Source of the DNA: Hyphomonadaceae bacterium
GTDB lineage: Bacteria > Pseudomonadota > Alphaproteobacteria > Caulobacterales > Hyphomonadaceae
NCBI GenBank assembly: GCA_027485145.1
Contig: JAIXRO010000096.1
Location: 1 to 60,488, forward strand
DNA length: 60,488 nucleotides
Reading direction: 5' to 3'
Below, piece by piece: positions 28,548 to 36,822 of the stretch. The notes beneath the pieces are model-generated. The model saw only the letters and a list, made by a program, of their open reading frames with translations. It ran no database searches and was not told where the DNA came from. The translations under genes and the position numbers were made by a program. Each line of letters begins with the position of its first letter. Position 1 is the first letter of the stretch.

Positions 28548-29600
28548 TTGAACCTGCCTGTTTCCCTGCCGAATCGCTTCGACCTGATCCGGCTCGTGCT
28601 GGCGGCAGGCGTATTCGTGTACCATGCCGTGGCGCTGTCCGCGCAGGTCCCCGGAGGACCGCTGGAACGCGCGTTCGCGCAGTTTGCGGAAATCTGCATC
28701 CAGGGCTTCTTCATCGTCTCCGGCGCGCTGGTGGCCGGATCGTTCGATCGATCGGCCAGCCTCGATGACTTTGCGGGCAAGCGCATCCGGCGGCTCTACC
28801 CGGCCTATGCCGTCATCATCCTGATTCCAGCCCTGGTCAGCCTCGCGTTGTCCCGCGATGCGCCCGGTGTCCTTGCCTACGTCGCGGCCAATCTCGGCTT
28901 CATGAACTTCCTCGCACCCAATCTGCCCGGGCTGTTCGAGTTCAACCGGTTCACGGAAGTCAACGGCGCGCTCTGGACACTGAAGATCGAGGTCATGTTC
29001 TACATGATCCTCCCGCTGATCTTCCTTGTGCTGAACAGGCTCGGCCGCCTCTGGTGGCTCGGGGTGATCGCGCTTTATGTCGCCGCAGTCGTCTGGACCC
29101 ACATTCTCCCGCTCGTCGTTGAGGGGAAACTCGGCCTGTCTCTTGCCCGCCAGCTACCGGGTCAGCTGGCCTTCTTTGCGATGGGCATCGCGCTCTGGAA
29201 ATGCGAGCCCCACCTTCGCCGCCGCTGGCGCGCGCTGGGCCTGTCCGGCATGATCCTCCTGGCCGGAACGCTGAGCCATCCGCTGCTGGAGCCGCTGCGT
29301 GCCTTCGCGCTCACCGGCCTCATTGCCGCGATCGCCTTCGCGCCCGGCCCCGCTCTCAATGCCGCCCGGTTCGGCGACATCTCCTATGGCCTCTACATCA
29401 CGCACTTTCCCATCCTGCAGGCTTTGCTCGCCGCCGGTCTCTTGCCCATGCTCGGCTTGCCGGCCTTCCTGTCGCTCGCCGCTCTTCTGGTCATTCTCTC
29501 GAGCTTCGCCCTCTGGCATCTCATCGAGAAGCCCGCCTTGCGCCCGTCAAGCCACTACCGCAAGGTGGCCACCAAAGATCACCCCTTAGAGGCCTCCTGA
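28548..29600 (+). CDS. acyltransferase 3 family membrane protein
   Basis: A 350-residue membrane protein starting with a TTG codon. His26 in GVFVYHAVAL is the conserved TM1 histidine of the OafA/ExoZ family, and QGFFIVSGALVAGSFDRS matches the FFxxSG motif that follows. About ten hydrophobic helices are present, ending in FALWHLIEKPALRPS, the usual C-terminus. Such enzymes O-acylate exported or lipid-linked sugars. It overlaps the enoyl-CoA hydratase start by one base (TGATG), so the two are probably translated in tandem although their roles differ. No other glycan gene is adjacent. Confidence 0.86.
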   Translation: MNLPVSLPNRFDLIRLVLAAGVFVYHAVALSAQVPGGPLERAFAQFAEICIQGFFIVSGALVAGSFDRSASLDDFAGKRIRRLYPAYAVIILIPALVSLALSRDAPGVLAYVAANLGFMNFLAPNLPGLFEFNRFTEVNGALWTLKIEVMFYMILPLIFLVLNRLGRLWWLGVIALYVAAVVWTHILPLVVEGKLGLSLARQLPGQLAFFAMGIALWKCEPHLRRRWRALGLSGMILLAGTLSHPLLEPLRAFALTGLIAAIAFAPGPALNAARFGDISYGLYITHFPILQALLAAGLLPMLGLPAFLSLAALLVILSSFALWHLIEKPALRPSSHYRKVATKDHPLEAS

Positions 29601-30400
29601 TGCGCGATTCCGAATATGACCTCATCAAGTTCGATGCGACGCGTGATGGCGTTGCCGTTGTCACGCTGAACCGGCCGGACGTTCACAACGCCTTCAACGC
29701 CGAACTCATCGCCGAATTGACCGATGTCTTCGAGTTGATCTCGGACCAGACCTCGATCCGCATGATGATCCTGCGCGGCGAGGGCCCGTCCTTCTCTGCC
29801 GGCGCCGATCTGACGTGGATGAAATACGCGTCCACACAGTCGCGCGAAGACAACGAGGCGGATGCCGTCCGCCTCGCCGAGATGCTGCAGCGGCTCAATG
29901 ACATGCCCCAGATGACGCTCGCGCTCGTGCACGGCACGGCGATGGGCGGCGGGGCAGGGCTCGTCGCGGCGTGCGACGTCGCGATTGCGATGGCGAATAC
30001 CAGTTTCCGCTTTTCCGAAGTCCGCCTCGGCCTGACGCCCGCCACGATCAGCCCGTTCGTCATCAACGCTATCGGTCCCCGCTGGGCCCGCGCGCTGTTC
30101 GTCACCGCGGAGTCATTTGACGCCGCCTATGCCGAACGCATGGGCCTGGTGCATTACGTTGCTCAGACAGCGGATGAAATGGCTGAACTCGAGGAACACA
30201 TCGCCAAGCTTGTCTTTGCGGCGGCGCCGGGCGCGGTCGCCGATTCCAAGAAACTGGTGCGCGACTTTGCCGGACACGAAATTGACCGCGACCTTGGCCA
30301 CAAGACCGCCAGGCGCATCGCCGCGCGCCGGGCCTCGGATGAAGGCAAGGAAGGCATCGCCGCCTTCCTCGAAAAGCGCGCGCCAAGCTGGAAGGCGTAA
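29600..30400 (+). CDS. methylglutaconyl-CoA hydratase-like crotonase
   Basis: A 266-residue crotonase that probably hydrates 3-methylglutaconyl-CoA to HMG-CoA in leucine degradation. The segment FSAGADLTWMKYAS forms the oxyanion hole, and FSEVRLGLTPATISPFVINA is characteristic of the LiuC/AUH group; the Glu in SEVRLG is the likely catalytic residue. The first glutamate of typical enoyl-CoA hydratases is missing (GGGAGLVAACD), as in other LiuC proteins. The start overlaps the upstream stop. With ivd, mccB and mccA in this window it completes the path from isovaleryl-CoA to HMG-CoA. Confidence 0.87.
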   Translation: MRDSEYDLIKFDATRDGVAVVTLNRPDVHNAFNAELIAELTDVFELISDQTSIRMMILRGEGPSFSAGADLTWMKYASTQSREDNEADAVRLAEMLQRLNDMPQMTLALVHGTAMGGGAGLVAACDVAIAMANTSFRFSEVRLGLTPATISPFVINAIGPRWARALFVTAESFDAAYAERMGLVHYVAQTADEMAELEEHIAKLVFAAAPGAVADSKKLVRDFAGHEIDRDLGHKTARRIAARRASDEGKEGIAAFLEKRAPSWKA

Positions 30401-30406
30401 GCCGCG

Positions 30407-30736
30407 CTATTCCAGCGGCGGCAGTGGCAGGCCCCAGCCTGTCAATGTCGTATGCACGGCGAGCACAGGGTTGACGCCGGTCAGCCCTTCTATCGGGTCC
30501 CGGAATATGTACACGACAAGCCCCAGCATGATCACATAGACCACGAACTGCATCGCTGATTTCAGAACGAACGCGCCTGCGCTGAAGGCAATCATGCCCA
30601 CGGCGCCAAGGATCAGGGCACCCTGAACGGGCGGCATGCCTTCCGCGATGGCGTAGTTGTAGCCGAAGTAGGCGCCGAGGCCGCCGCCGACGATACCGGC
30701 AATGCCGGCCAGTTGAACGCCTGAATTGTAAGCCAT
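30407..30736 (-). CDS. small membrane protein of unknown function
   Basis: A 109-residue protein with three hydrophobic segments: a glycine-rich one (AGIAGIVGGGLGAYFGYNYA, about residues 10-29), a second at about 38-58 and a third (FVVYVIMLGLVVYIFRDP) at about 64-81. No known family is recognised. It is convergent with the hydratase gene (6 nt between the stops) and divergent from DUF817, so it appears to be a single-gene unit. The 5' leader before its start shows no obvious regulatory element. Confidence 0.6.
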   Translation of the reverse strand: MAYNSGVQLAGIAGIVGGGLGAYFGYNYAIAEGMPPVQGALILGAVGMIAFSAGAFVLKSAMQFVVYVIMLGLVVYIFRDPIEGLTGVNPVLAVHTTLTGWGLPLPPLE

Positions 30737-30868
30737 CGGAGTCCCCTGTTGCTTGGCCGAAGGCTATGCTTACGCCATCCGCCGGGCCCCACAAAGCCTC
30801 AAAATCATACCGGTCCAGGCCGCTCCCGGCCTTGTTTCGGCCCGGAAACCCCGCCATCCCGGAGGGCG

Positions 30869-31741
30869 ATGACACACCCCCCCTCCGCCGCCACCCGCTT
30901 GCGCGACCGCCTTCACGCCGAGCGCGAATCCCTGCGCGCCCGCTGGGTGAAGGGCCCGGTCTCCCTCGGCGTCTTCGAGTTCATCAGTTTCGGCATCAAG
31001 CAGGCCTGGGCCTGCATCTTTGGCGGCGCGATGCTCGCCCTCCTGTTGCTGACGCACCTCTTTTACCCGGACGACGTGCCCCTTTCGCGCTACGACTTTC
31101 TGGTCATCGCCGCGCTGTCGCTGCAAGGCCTGCTCATCCTCTCCGGCCTCGAAACCTGGGAAGAGGCGCGCGTCATCTTCGTCTTCCACATCGTCGGCAC
31201 GATCATGGAGCTGTTCAAGACACAGGCCGGCAGCTGGCTCTACCCCGAAGACAGCGTCCTGCGCATCGGCGCCGTGCCGCTCTTCTCCGGCTTCATGTAC
31301 GCCGCCGTCGGCTCATATCTGGCCCGCGTCTGGCGCATCTTCGAGTTCCGGTTCGACCGTTTCCCGCCGCTCTGGCTGCAGGGCCTTCTCGCCGCGGCCG
31401 TCTATGTGAACTTCTTTGCCCACCACTGGACCGTGGACATCCGCCTCGGCCTCTTCGCGGCCACCGCGCTGATCTATCTGCGCACCGTCGTCTGGTTCCG
31501 CCCGGACGAGGTCCATCGCCCCATGCCGCTGCTGGTCGGCTTCTTTCTCGTCGCCCTCTTCATCTGGTTTGCCGAAAACCTCGCCACCTTCGCCCGCGCC
31601 TGGTCCTATCCGGGCCAGGAAGACGGCTGGGAGATGGTCTCTTTCTCCAAGCTCGGATCATGGTATCTGCTGATGATCATCAGTTTCGTCCTGGTCGCCA
31701 CCGTGCACCGGGGGCGCCCAGCCACGCAGGAGTCGGCTTGA
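30869..31741 (+). CDS. DUF817 family membrane protein
   Basis: A 290-residue protein with about seven to eight transmembrane helices. The ATG at 30869 follows GGAGGG with good spacing; the frame is open to 30749 but the extra part is proline/arginine-rich and unlikely to be coding. The pattern EFISFGIKQAWACIFGG near the N-terminus, FHIVGTIMELFKTQAGSW in the middle and WFAENLATFARAW near the end are those of DUF817. Function unknown; the conserved Glu and His residues within helices suggest a transported ion or small ligand. It overlaps the downstream aminopeptidase gene by 4 nt. Confidence 0.84.
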   Translation: MTHPPSAATRLRDRLHAERESLRARWVKGPVSLGVFEFISFGIKQAWACIFGGAMLALLLLTHLFYPDDVPLSRYDFLVIAALSLQGLLILSGLETWEEARVIFVFHIVGTIMELFKTQAGSWLYPEDSVLRIGAVPLFSGFMYAAVGSYLARVWRIFEFRFDRFPPLWLQGLLAAAVYVNFFAHHWTVDIRLGLFAATALIYLRTVVWFRPDEVHRPMPLLVGFFLVALFIWFAENLATFARAWSYPGQEDGWEMVSFSKLGSWYLLMIISFVLVATVHRGRPATQESA

Positions 31742-32484
31742 CCATCGAGAACGAGGACCAATTGGAAAAGCTGCGCAAGGTCGGCAACCTGGTGGCCCGC
31801 ACCCTGACTTGCATGGGAAAGGCGCTGGAACCCGGAATGACGACACGCGAGCTCGATCGGCTGGGTCGCGCGCTGCTGGAGCGGGAGGGCGCGCGCTCTG
31901 CGCCCGAGCTCACCTACGGATTTCCCGGCGCCACCTGCATCTCGGTCGGGCCGGACTGCGCCCACGGCATTCCAGATGACACCGTGGTGAAGCCCGGAGA
32001 CCTGATCAACATCGACGTCTCAGCCGAACTTGACGGCTATTTCGGCGACACGGGCGCCAGCTTTGCTGTCCCGCCCGCCACCGCGCGGATTGAGCGCCTC
32101 TGCCGCGATGGACGCCGCGCCATGTGGGCCGGCATCCGGGCGGCTAGACCGGGCAACAGGCTCAACGAAATCGGCCGCTCCATCGAAACCTTCGCCGTGA
32201 AGAACGGCTATAGCCTTGTGCGCAATCTCGCGAGCCACGGCGTCGGACGTTCCTTGCATGACGAGCCCGGTGAAATCCCCACCTGGTACGAGCCAAAGGA
32301 TCGCCGCCAGATTTCCGAAGGTCTGGTCTTCACCATCGAGCCTTTCCTGTCCCTCGGCGCCGACTGGGTCGAAGAACGCGGCGATGGCTGGTCACTTCGC
32401 CCGCCCGAACACCAGCCCACCGTCCAGTACGAACACACCCTCGTCGCCACGCGCCGCGGACCCGTGATTCTGACGCTTGCCTGA
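31738..32484 (+). CDS. map: type I methionine aminopeptidase
   Basis: A 248-residue metallopeptidase that removes N-terminal Met. The start is a TTG at 31738 overlapping the DUF817 stop (TTGA), with AGGAG 6 nt upstream. The five metal ligands are recognisable: Asp in LINIDVSAELDGYFGDTG (two), His in ASHGVGRSLHDEP, Glu in FTIEPFLS and Glu in QYEHT; the substrate-binding His is in CAHGIPDD. Length is normal for bacterial type Ia enzymes. A second, essential map gene probably exists elsewhere, since this copy lies among accessory genes. Confidence 0.88.
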   Translation: MTIENEDQLEKLRKVGNLVARTLTCMGKALEPGMTTRELDRLGRALLEREGARSAPELTYGFPGATCISVGPDCAHGIPDDTVVKPGDLINIDVSAELDGYFGDTGASFAVPPATARIERLCRDGRRAMWAGIRAARPGNRLNEIGRSIETFAVKNGYSLVRNLASHGVGRSLHDEPGEIPTWYEPKDRRQISEGLVFTIEPFLSLGADWVEERGDGWSLRPPEHQPTVQYEHTLVATRRGPVILTLA

Positions 32485-32613
32485 AACGCATTCCGCCTGC
32501 GCCCGCAGAGGCCGGGAGATCGTGTCTTTATCGGGCCTCGGATCATGTTATCTGCTGACGGCAGTGTTCAGTCCCGGTCGCCTTGTTGCGCCGGGCCCCG
32601 GAGGGCCAGACCA

Positions 32614-34515
32614 GTGAAAATCACCAAACTCCTCGTCGCGAACCGGGGTGAAATCGCCGTCCGGATCTTCCGCACCTGCCGCCGTCTCGGCATCGCCACC
32701 GTCGCCGTCTATTCCGACGCGGACCGCGCCGCGATGCACGTGCGTGAGGCCGGCGAAGCCGTCCACATCGGTGCTGCGCCCGCGGCCGACAGCTACCTGC
32801 GCATCGAGGCCATCCTCGCAGCCGCGGCCCAGACCGGGGCCAACGCCATCCACCCCGGCTATGGCTTCCTGTCCGAGAACGCCGCCTTTGCCGAAGCGGT
32901 CCTCGCCGCCGGCCTCGCCTGGGTCGGCCCGCCGCCGGCCGCCATCCGCTCCATGGGCCCAAAGGACGAAGCCAAGCGCATCGCTGAAGAGGCCGGCGTC
33001 CCCGTCCTGCCCGGCTATCGCGGCGAAGCGCAGGATATCAGTACCCTGACGAAAGCTGCCGAGACGGTCGGCTACCCGCTGCTCATCAAGGCCGTCGCTG
33101 GCGGCGGGGGCAGGGGCATCCGCCAGGTCTCCCGTGCGGCCGACCTGGAAGCTGAACTCATCAGCGCCGTCCGCGAAGCCGAAGCGAGCTTCGGCGACGG
33201 CCGCGTCATGCTCGAAAAGCTTGTCGAGCGTCCCCGGCATATCGAAGTGCAGGTCTTCGGCGACCAGCACGGCAATGTCGTCCACCTGTTCGAACGTGAC
33301 TGCTCGCTCCAGCGCCGCCGCCAGAAGGTCATCGAGGAAGCGCCAGCCCCCGGCATGCCGGAGCCCGTCCGCAAGGCGATGACCGATGCCGCCGTCAAAC
33401 TCGCCAGGGCCGTCGGTTATCAGGGTGCAGGTACCGTCGAATTCATCGTGGACGGATCAAAGCCGCTCGGCCTCGACAGCTTCTGGTTCCTTGAGATGAA
33501 CACCCGCCTGCAGGTCGAACATCCCGTCACCGAAGCGATCACCGGCACCGATCTCGTCGAGTGGCAGTTGATCGTCGCCTCCGGCGGGAAACTCCCGTTG
33601 AAACAGAAAGACATCAAGCTCACGGGCCACGCCTTCGAAGCCCGCATCTGCGCCGAAGACCCCGCCGAAGGCTTCCGCCCCGGCGCCGGCCTGATCCTCG
33701 AATTCGGCCTCCTCGAAGAACCCGATGGCGAAAGCCTGAGGTGGGATGCAGGCTTCGAGTCCGGCGACCGTGTGCCCTCTAACTACGATTCCATGATCGC
33801 CAAACTGATCGTGCACGGAGAAACCCGCGACGCCGCGCTTGAGCGCTTGACCGACGCGCTCGCTCATACCCAGCTCGCCGGCGTGCCGTCGAACGCAGGT
33901 TTCCTTCGGCGCTCCGCCCTCTCGGAGGAATTCGCGAGCGGCACGCATCATGTGAACTGGATCGGGGAGAACCTCGATGCGCTCGCCGCTGTGCCAGACG
34001 TCCACCGCGCGGCTTCGTTGTCCGCCGTCGCAACGCTCCTGCTGGACGACGAAGGCGCCGTTTCGCCCTGGGACCTTCACGACGGCTTCCGCCTCAACGC
34101 CGCGCCGCGCCGCACCGTCCTTCTCGCCGCTGAGGGCGCCGCCCAGCTCATCGAGGCGGATACACCGCTCACGGATGATACGCCATTCCCGCTCGTGACG
34201 GATCTGACGCCCCGCCGCTACGCCGTCACCACGGGCGGCGACACGTTCCTCGTCACCGTGCCAGAGTACACCGCCGATGCCGACGCGGCACTCGGCGGAG
34301 ATATCGTAAAGGCCCCGATGCCTGGCAAGGTGCTCAGTGTACTGGCAACGCCCGGGGCCGCCGTCACTCGCGGCGAAACCCTCGCGGTCCTCGAAGCCAT
34401 GAAAATGGAACACGCCCTGACCGCCCCGCGCGACGGCGTCATAGAGACTGTCCACGCCAGGGCCGGCCAGCAGGTCGCTGACGGCGACGTGCTGGTGATG
34501 TTGGTGGAGGAATAG
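32614..34515 (+). CDS. mccA: 3-methylcrotonyl-CoA carboxylase alpha subunit (biotin carboxylase + BCCP)
   Basis: A 633-residue biotin-dependent subunit; the GTG at 32614 has GGAGGG upstream and starts the conserved KITKLLVANRGEIAVR. It contains the biotin carboxylase domain (ATP-grasp with AVAGGGGRGIRQVS, EEAPAPGM and NTRLQVEHPVTEAITG), a linker of about 120 residues and a C-terminal biotinyl domain with Lys597 in VLEAMKMEH. It carboxylates its own biotin with ATP and bicarbonate for MccB. Propionyl-CoA carboxylase is the alternative, but ivd, mccB and the LiuC-type hydratase nearby favour leucine catabolism. Confidence 0.92.
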   Translation: MKITKLLVANRGEIAVRIFRTCRRLGIATVAVYSDADRAAMHVREAGEAVHIGAAPAADSYLRIEAILAAAAQTGANAIHPGYGFLSENAAFAEAVLAAGLAWVGPPPAAIRSMGPKDEAKRIAEEAGVPVLPGYRGEAQDISTLTKAAETVGYPLLIKAVAGGGGRGIRQVSRAADLEAELISAVREAEASFGDGRVMLEKLVERPRHIEVQVFGDQHGNVVHLFERDCSLQRRRQKVIEEAPAPGMPEPVRKAMTDAAVKLARAVGYQGAGTVEFIVDGSKPLGLDSFWFLEMNTRLQVEHPVTEAITGTDLVEWQLIVASGGKLPLKQKDIKLTGHAFEARICAEDPAEGFRPGAGLILEFGLLEEPDGESLRWDAGFESGDRVPSNYDSMIAKLIVHGETRDAALERLTDALAHTQLAGVPSNAGFLRRSALSEEFASGTHHVNWIGENLDALAAVPDVHRAASLSAVATLLLDDEGAVSPWDLHDGFRLNAAPRRTVLLAAEGAAQLIEADTPLTDDTPFPLVTDLTPRRYAVTTGGDTFLVTVPEYTADADAALGGDIVKAPMPGKVLSVLATPGAAVTRGETLAVLEAMKMEHALTAPRDGVIETVHARAGQQVADGDVLVMLVEE

Positions 34516-34521
34516 TCAAGA

Positions 34522-34622
34522 GCCCCACCCTAACCCTCCCCGCAAGCGGGGAGGGGACAGTTCGGTTCTTGGTGCAACCGGTCCCCTCCTCGCGCGAAGC
34601 GTGGGGAGGGTTAGGGTGGGGC
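34522..34622. repeat. long inverted repeat between convergent genes
   Basis: The outer arms at 34522-34541 and 34603-34622 are perfectly complementary over 20 bases and contain CCCCACCCTAACCCTCCCC. Each arm is followed by its own short hairpin (for example 34536-34555). It lies between the stops of mccA and the CoA transferase gene and can act as a bidirectional terminator. A near copy is found at 45530-45649. Confidence 0.85.
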
Positions 34623-34630
34623 CTTCAAGC

Positions 34631-35845
34631 CTAACGCGGCCCTGCCACGATCAGATCATCATGCAGGTTCGCGATCTCTCCATCCGAATATCCGATCCCT
34701 GACAATATCTCGTCGGTATTCTCTCCGAGGCTCGGTGCCCGTACCGGCGCGATCCGTTCGGCGTCCGAAAAGGCAATCGGGTTGCCCGGCGTCAGATACG
34801 TCCCGATGCCCGGATGTTCGAGCATGGAAAACATCGGGTTATCCACGGAGATATCGGGGTCTTCCCGCACCGCCTGTGCGAAGGTCCGGTAGCGTGACCA
34901 CGTCACGCCGCGTTCGGTAAACGACGCCTCGAATTCCTCCACGGCCCGTGTATCAAAGAAGGGCTTGAGCACCTGTGTGATCGCGTGCCGGTGCTCGAAC
35001 CGCGCGCCTTCTAGGTTGAGGTTCACGCCGAGTTTCACGGCCAGTTCCTCGAAGGCAACCTGCGTGTGCGTCACCGCCTTCAGGTTGTCCCACTGGCGCT
35101 GTGTCAGCGCGACAACGATGACACGGCCGCCGCCTTTGCATACGAAATCCTGCGCATACGCTCCGTACAGGGAGTTGCCCATCTTCGGCCGGTCATACCC
35201 GTTGACCGTCACTTCACCGATGATCCCCAGATTGCCCAGCATTGCCAGCGCCATGTCCTTCAGCGCCAGTTCGACCAGCTGCCCGTTACCCGTCAGCCGC
35301 CGGTGACGCTCCGCCGCGAGGATACCCAGCGCCGCCTGTTGCCCGGTGATACAGTCCCAGGCCGGCAACACATGTCCCACTGGCTCCGTCGATCCTTCCG
35401 GCCCTGTCGCCATCGGAAATCCCACGGCCGGGTTCACTGTATAGTCGACCTGCGGTCCGCCGCCGCGGTCCCCGGTCACCGACATCATGATGAGGTCCGG
35501 CCGGTGCTGCTTCAGCGCCGGGTAGTCCATCCATCCGCGTACGCGCAGATTGGTCAGGAAAATGCCCTTGCCTTCGCCCGGCTCGCAGATCAGCCGCGTG
35601 ACGATCTCCTGTCCGCGCGGCGTCGTCATGTCCACCGCAAGACTTCGCTTGCCCTTGTTGAGGCCTGCCCAGAACAGGCTGCGTCCCTTGTCCGTCACCG
35701 GCCAACGCCCGTTGTCCAGGCCGCCGCGGATGCGGTCAAAGCGGATCACGTCCGCCCCCATCTGCGCCAGCGTCATGCCCGCCAGCGGCGCGGCCACGAA
35801 AGCCGAACCTTCGACAATGCGAAGGCCCTCCAGAATGCGTACCAT
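34631..35845 (-). CDS. mct: family III CoA transferase, probable mesaconyl-CoA C1-C4 transferase (2-methylfumaryl-CoA isomerase)
   Basis: A 404-residue CaiB/BaiF-type protein. The start LEGLRIVEGSAFVAAPLAG is followed by MTLAQMGADVIRFDRIRGGLD, and Asp164 in PAWDCITGQQAALG is the position of the aspartate that forms the CoA-thioester intermediate in this fold. The length and the distinctive DNGRWPVTDKGRSLFWAGLN stretch match the Mct of the 3-hydroxypropionate bi-cycle, which moves CoA within mesaconyl-CoA. The next gene upstream encodes a MaoC-type hydratase as expected for mesaconyl-C4-CoA hydratase. The family assignment is firm; the mesaconyl specificity is from memory of related sequences and from this neighbour. 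Confidence 0.75.
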   Translation of the reverse strand: MVRILEGLRIVEGSAFVAAPLAGMTLAQMGADVIRFDRIRGGLDNGRWPVTDKGRSLFWAGLNKGKRSLAVDMTTPRGQEIVTRLICEPGEGKGIFLTNLRVRGWMDYPALKQHRPDLIMMSVTGDRGGGPQVDYTVNPAVGFPMATGPEGSTEPVGHVLPAWDCITGQQAALGILAAERHRRLTGNGQLVELALKDMALAMLGNLGIIGEVTVNGYDRPKMGNSLYGAYAQDFVCKGGGRVIVVALTQRQWDNLKAVTHTQVAFEELAVKLGVNLNLEGARFEHRHAITQVLKPFFDTRAVEEFEASFTERGVTWSRYRTFAQAVREDPDISVDNPMFSMLEHPGIGTYLTPGNPIAFSDAERIAPVRAPSLGENTDEILSGIGYSDGEIANLHDDLIVAGPR

Positions 35846-35892
35846 GTCTTCCTCCCGGAAAGCCGTTTATACAGCCTTGTTATCTTTTCGTT

Positions 35893-36747
35893 TCAGGTAG
35901 CCTTCGTCTCCGCCCAGCCAAGGCTCGCCTGCATGCCCGCGGCGCCGTCACCATTGCGTGTGAAGAGATCCATGCCGCCCTCCGCTGTCGTCCGTCCACA
36001 GACGGAGACGGCGTCAAAGTCGAACAGTGGCCGCAGGCCGCGGAACGTGTAGTTCGCCGGTTGCTTCCCTGGCGCCCAGCGCCGCGCAGCCTCCATCAGC
36101 AGTATCGCCTGCAGGGGCCCGTGGACCACGAGACCCGGATACTTCTCCGTCTCCATCGCATAGGTGCGGTCATAGTGGATACGGTGCCCATTGAACGTCA
36201 GCGCGGAAAAGCGAAACAGCAGGACCGGGTCAATGGCCACGCGCTCCGTCCACGGACAGTCCGTTACCGGTACGGCCTCCGGCGGGCTGAACGTTTCGGG
36301 GATCGGCATGTAGACAATGTCCTGCTCCTCCTCCATCAGCCCGGCCCCGCCGCGCGAATAGGAATGGCGCACCGTCACGAACACCATCTCGCCGGACCGC
36401 CCGGTCTTCGCCGAAACCTTCGCGATCGTCGACACCTTGGTCAGCTCATCGCCGATCCGCGCCGCCCCCTGGAAGTGGCAACGGCTGCCGGCCCACATGC
36501 GCCGGGGCAGGGTGATCGGCGGCAGGAAGCCGCCCCGTTGCGGATGCCCGTCCGGCCCGACACCGGAGGCGCGCACGACAGGAAGGAAATACAGCCACAG
36601 CCAGAGCGGCGGCAGGGGCGCGCGTGCCACGAAATCGTCCGGGTTCTGATCGAGCGTTGCGGCCAGCGCGCGCGCCGGCCCCGCCGTCACCGTATCGATC
36701 TGCACCTCGGTGCGCCCAATCCAGCTCTGCAGCGTGTCGGCGTCCAT
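35893..36747 (-). CDS. meh: MaoC-type hydratase, probable mesaconyl-C4-CoA hydratase
   Basis: A 284-residue double hot-dog protein. The N-terminal half is the FAS1-like/MaoC_dehydrat_N type (PPLWLWLYFLPVVRASGVGP, GFLPPITLPRRMWAGS); the C-terminal half has the active hydratase motif FSALTFNGHRIHYDRTYA with the Asp/His-containing loop and then YPGLVVHGPLQAILL. It lies 47 nt upstream of the mct-like gene on the same strand and is likely its operon partner. In the 3-hydroxypropionate bi-cycle Meh hydrates mesaconyl-C4-CoA to citramalyl-CoA. A similar role here, perhaps in assimilation of C5 acids or glyoxylate plus propionyl-CoA, is inferred. Confidence 0.72.
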   Translation of the reverse strand: MDADTLQSWIGRTEVQIDTVTAGPARALAATLDQNPDDFVARAPLPPLWLWLYFLPVVRASGVGPDGHPQRGGFLPPITLPRRMWAGSRCHFQGAARIGDELTKVSTIAKVSAKTGRSGEMVFVTVRHSYSRGGAGLMEEEQDIVYMPIPETFSPPEAVPVTDCPWTERVAIDPVLLFRFSALTFNGHRIHYDRTYAMETEKYPGLVVHGPLQAILLMEAARRWAPGKQPANYTFRGLRPLFDFDAVSVCGRTTAEGGMDLFTRNGDGAAGMQASLGWAETKAT

Positions 36748-36822
36748 GCGGTCCCCCGTCCCTCGTCAAAGGGTCAAGCTAGCGCATTTGGCTCCGGCCT
36801 CAAGGGCCTTGACCGATTCGCG

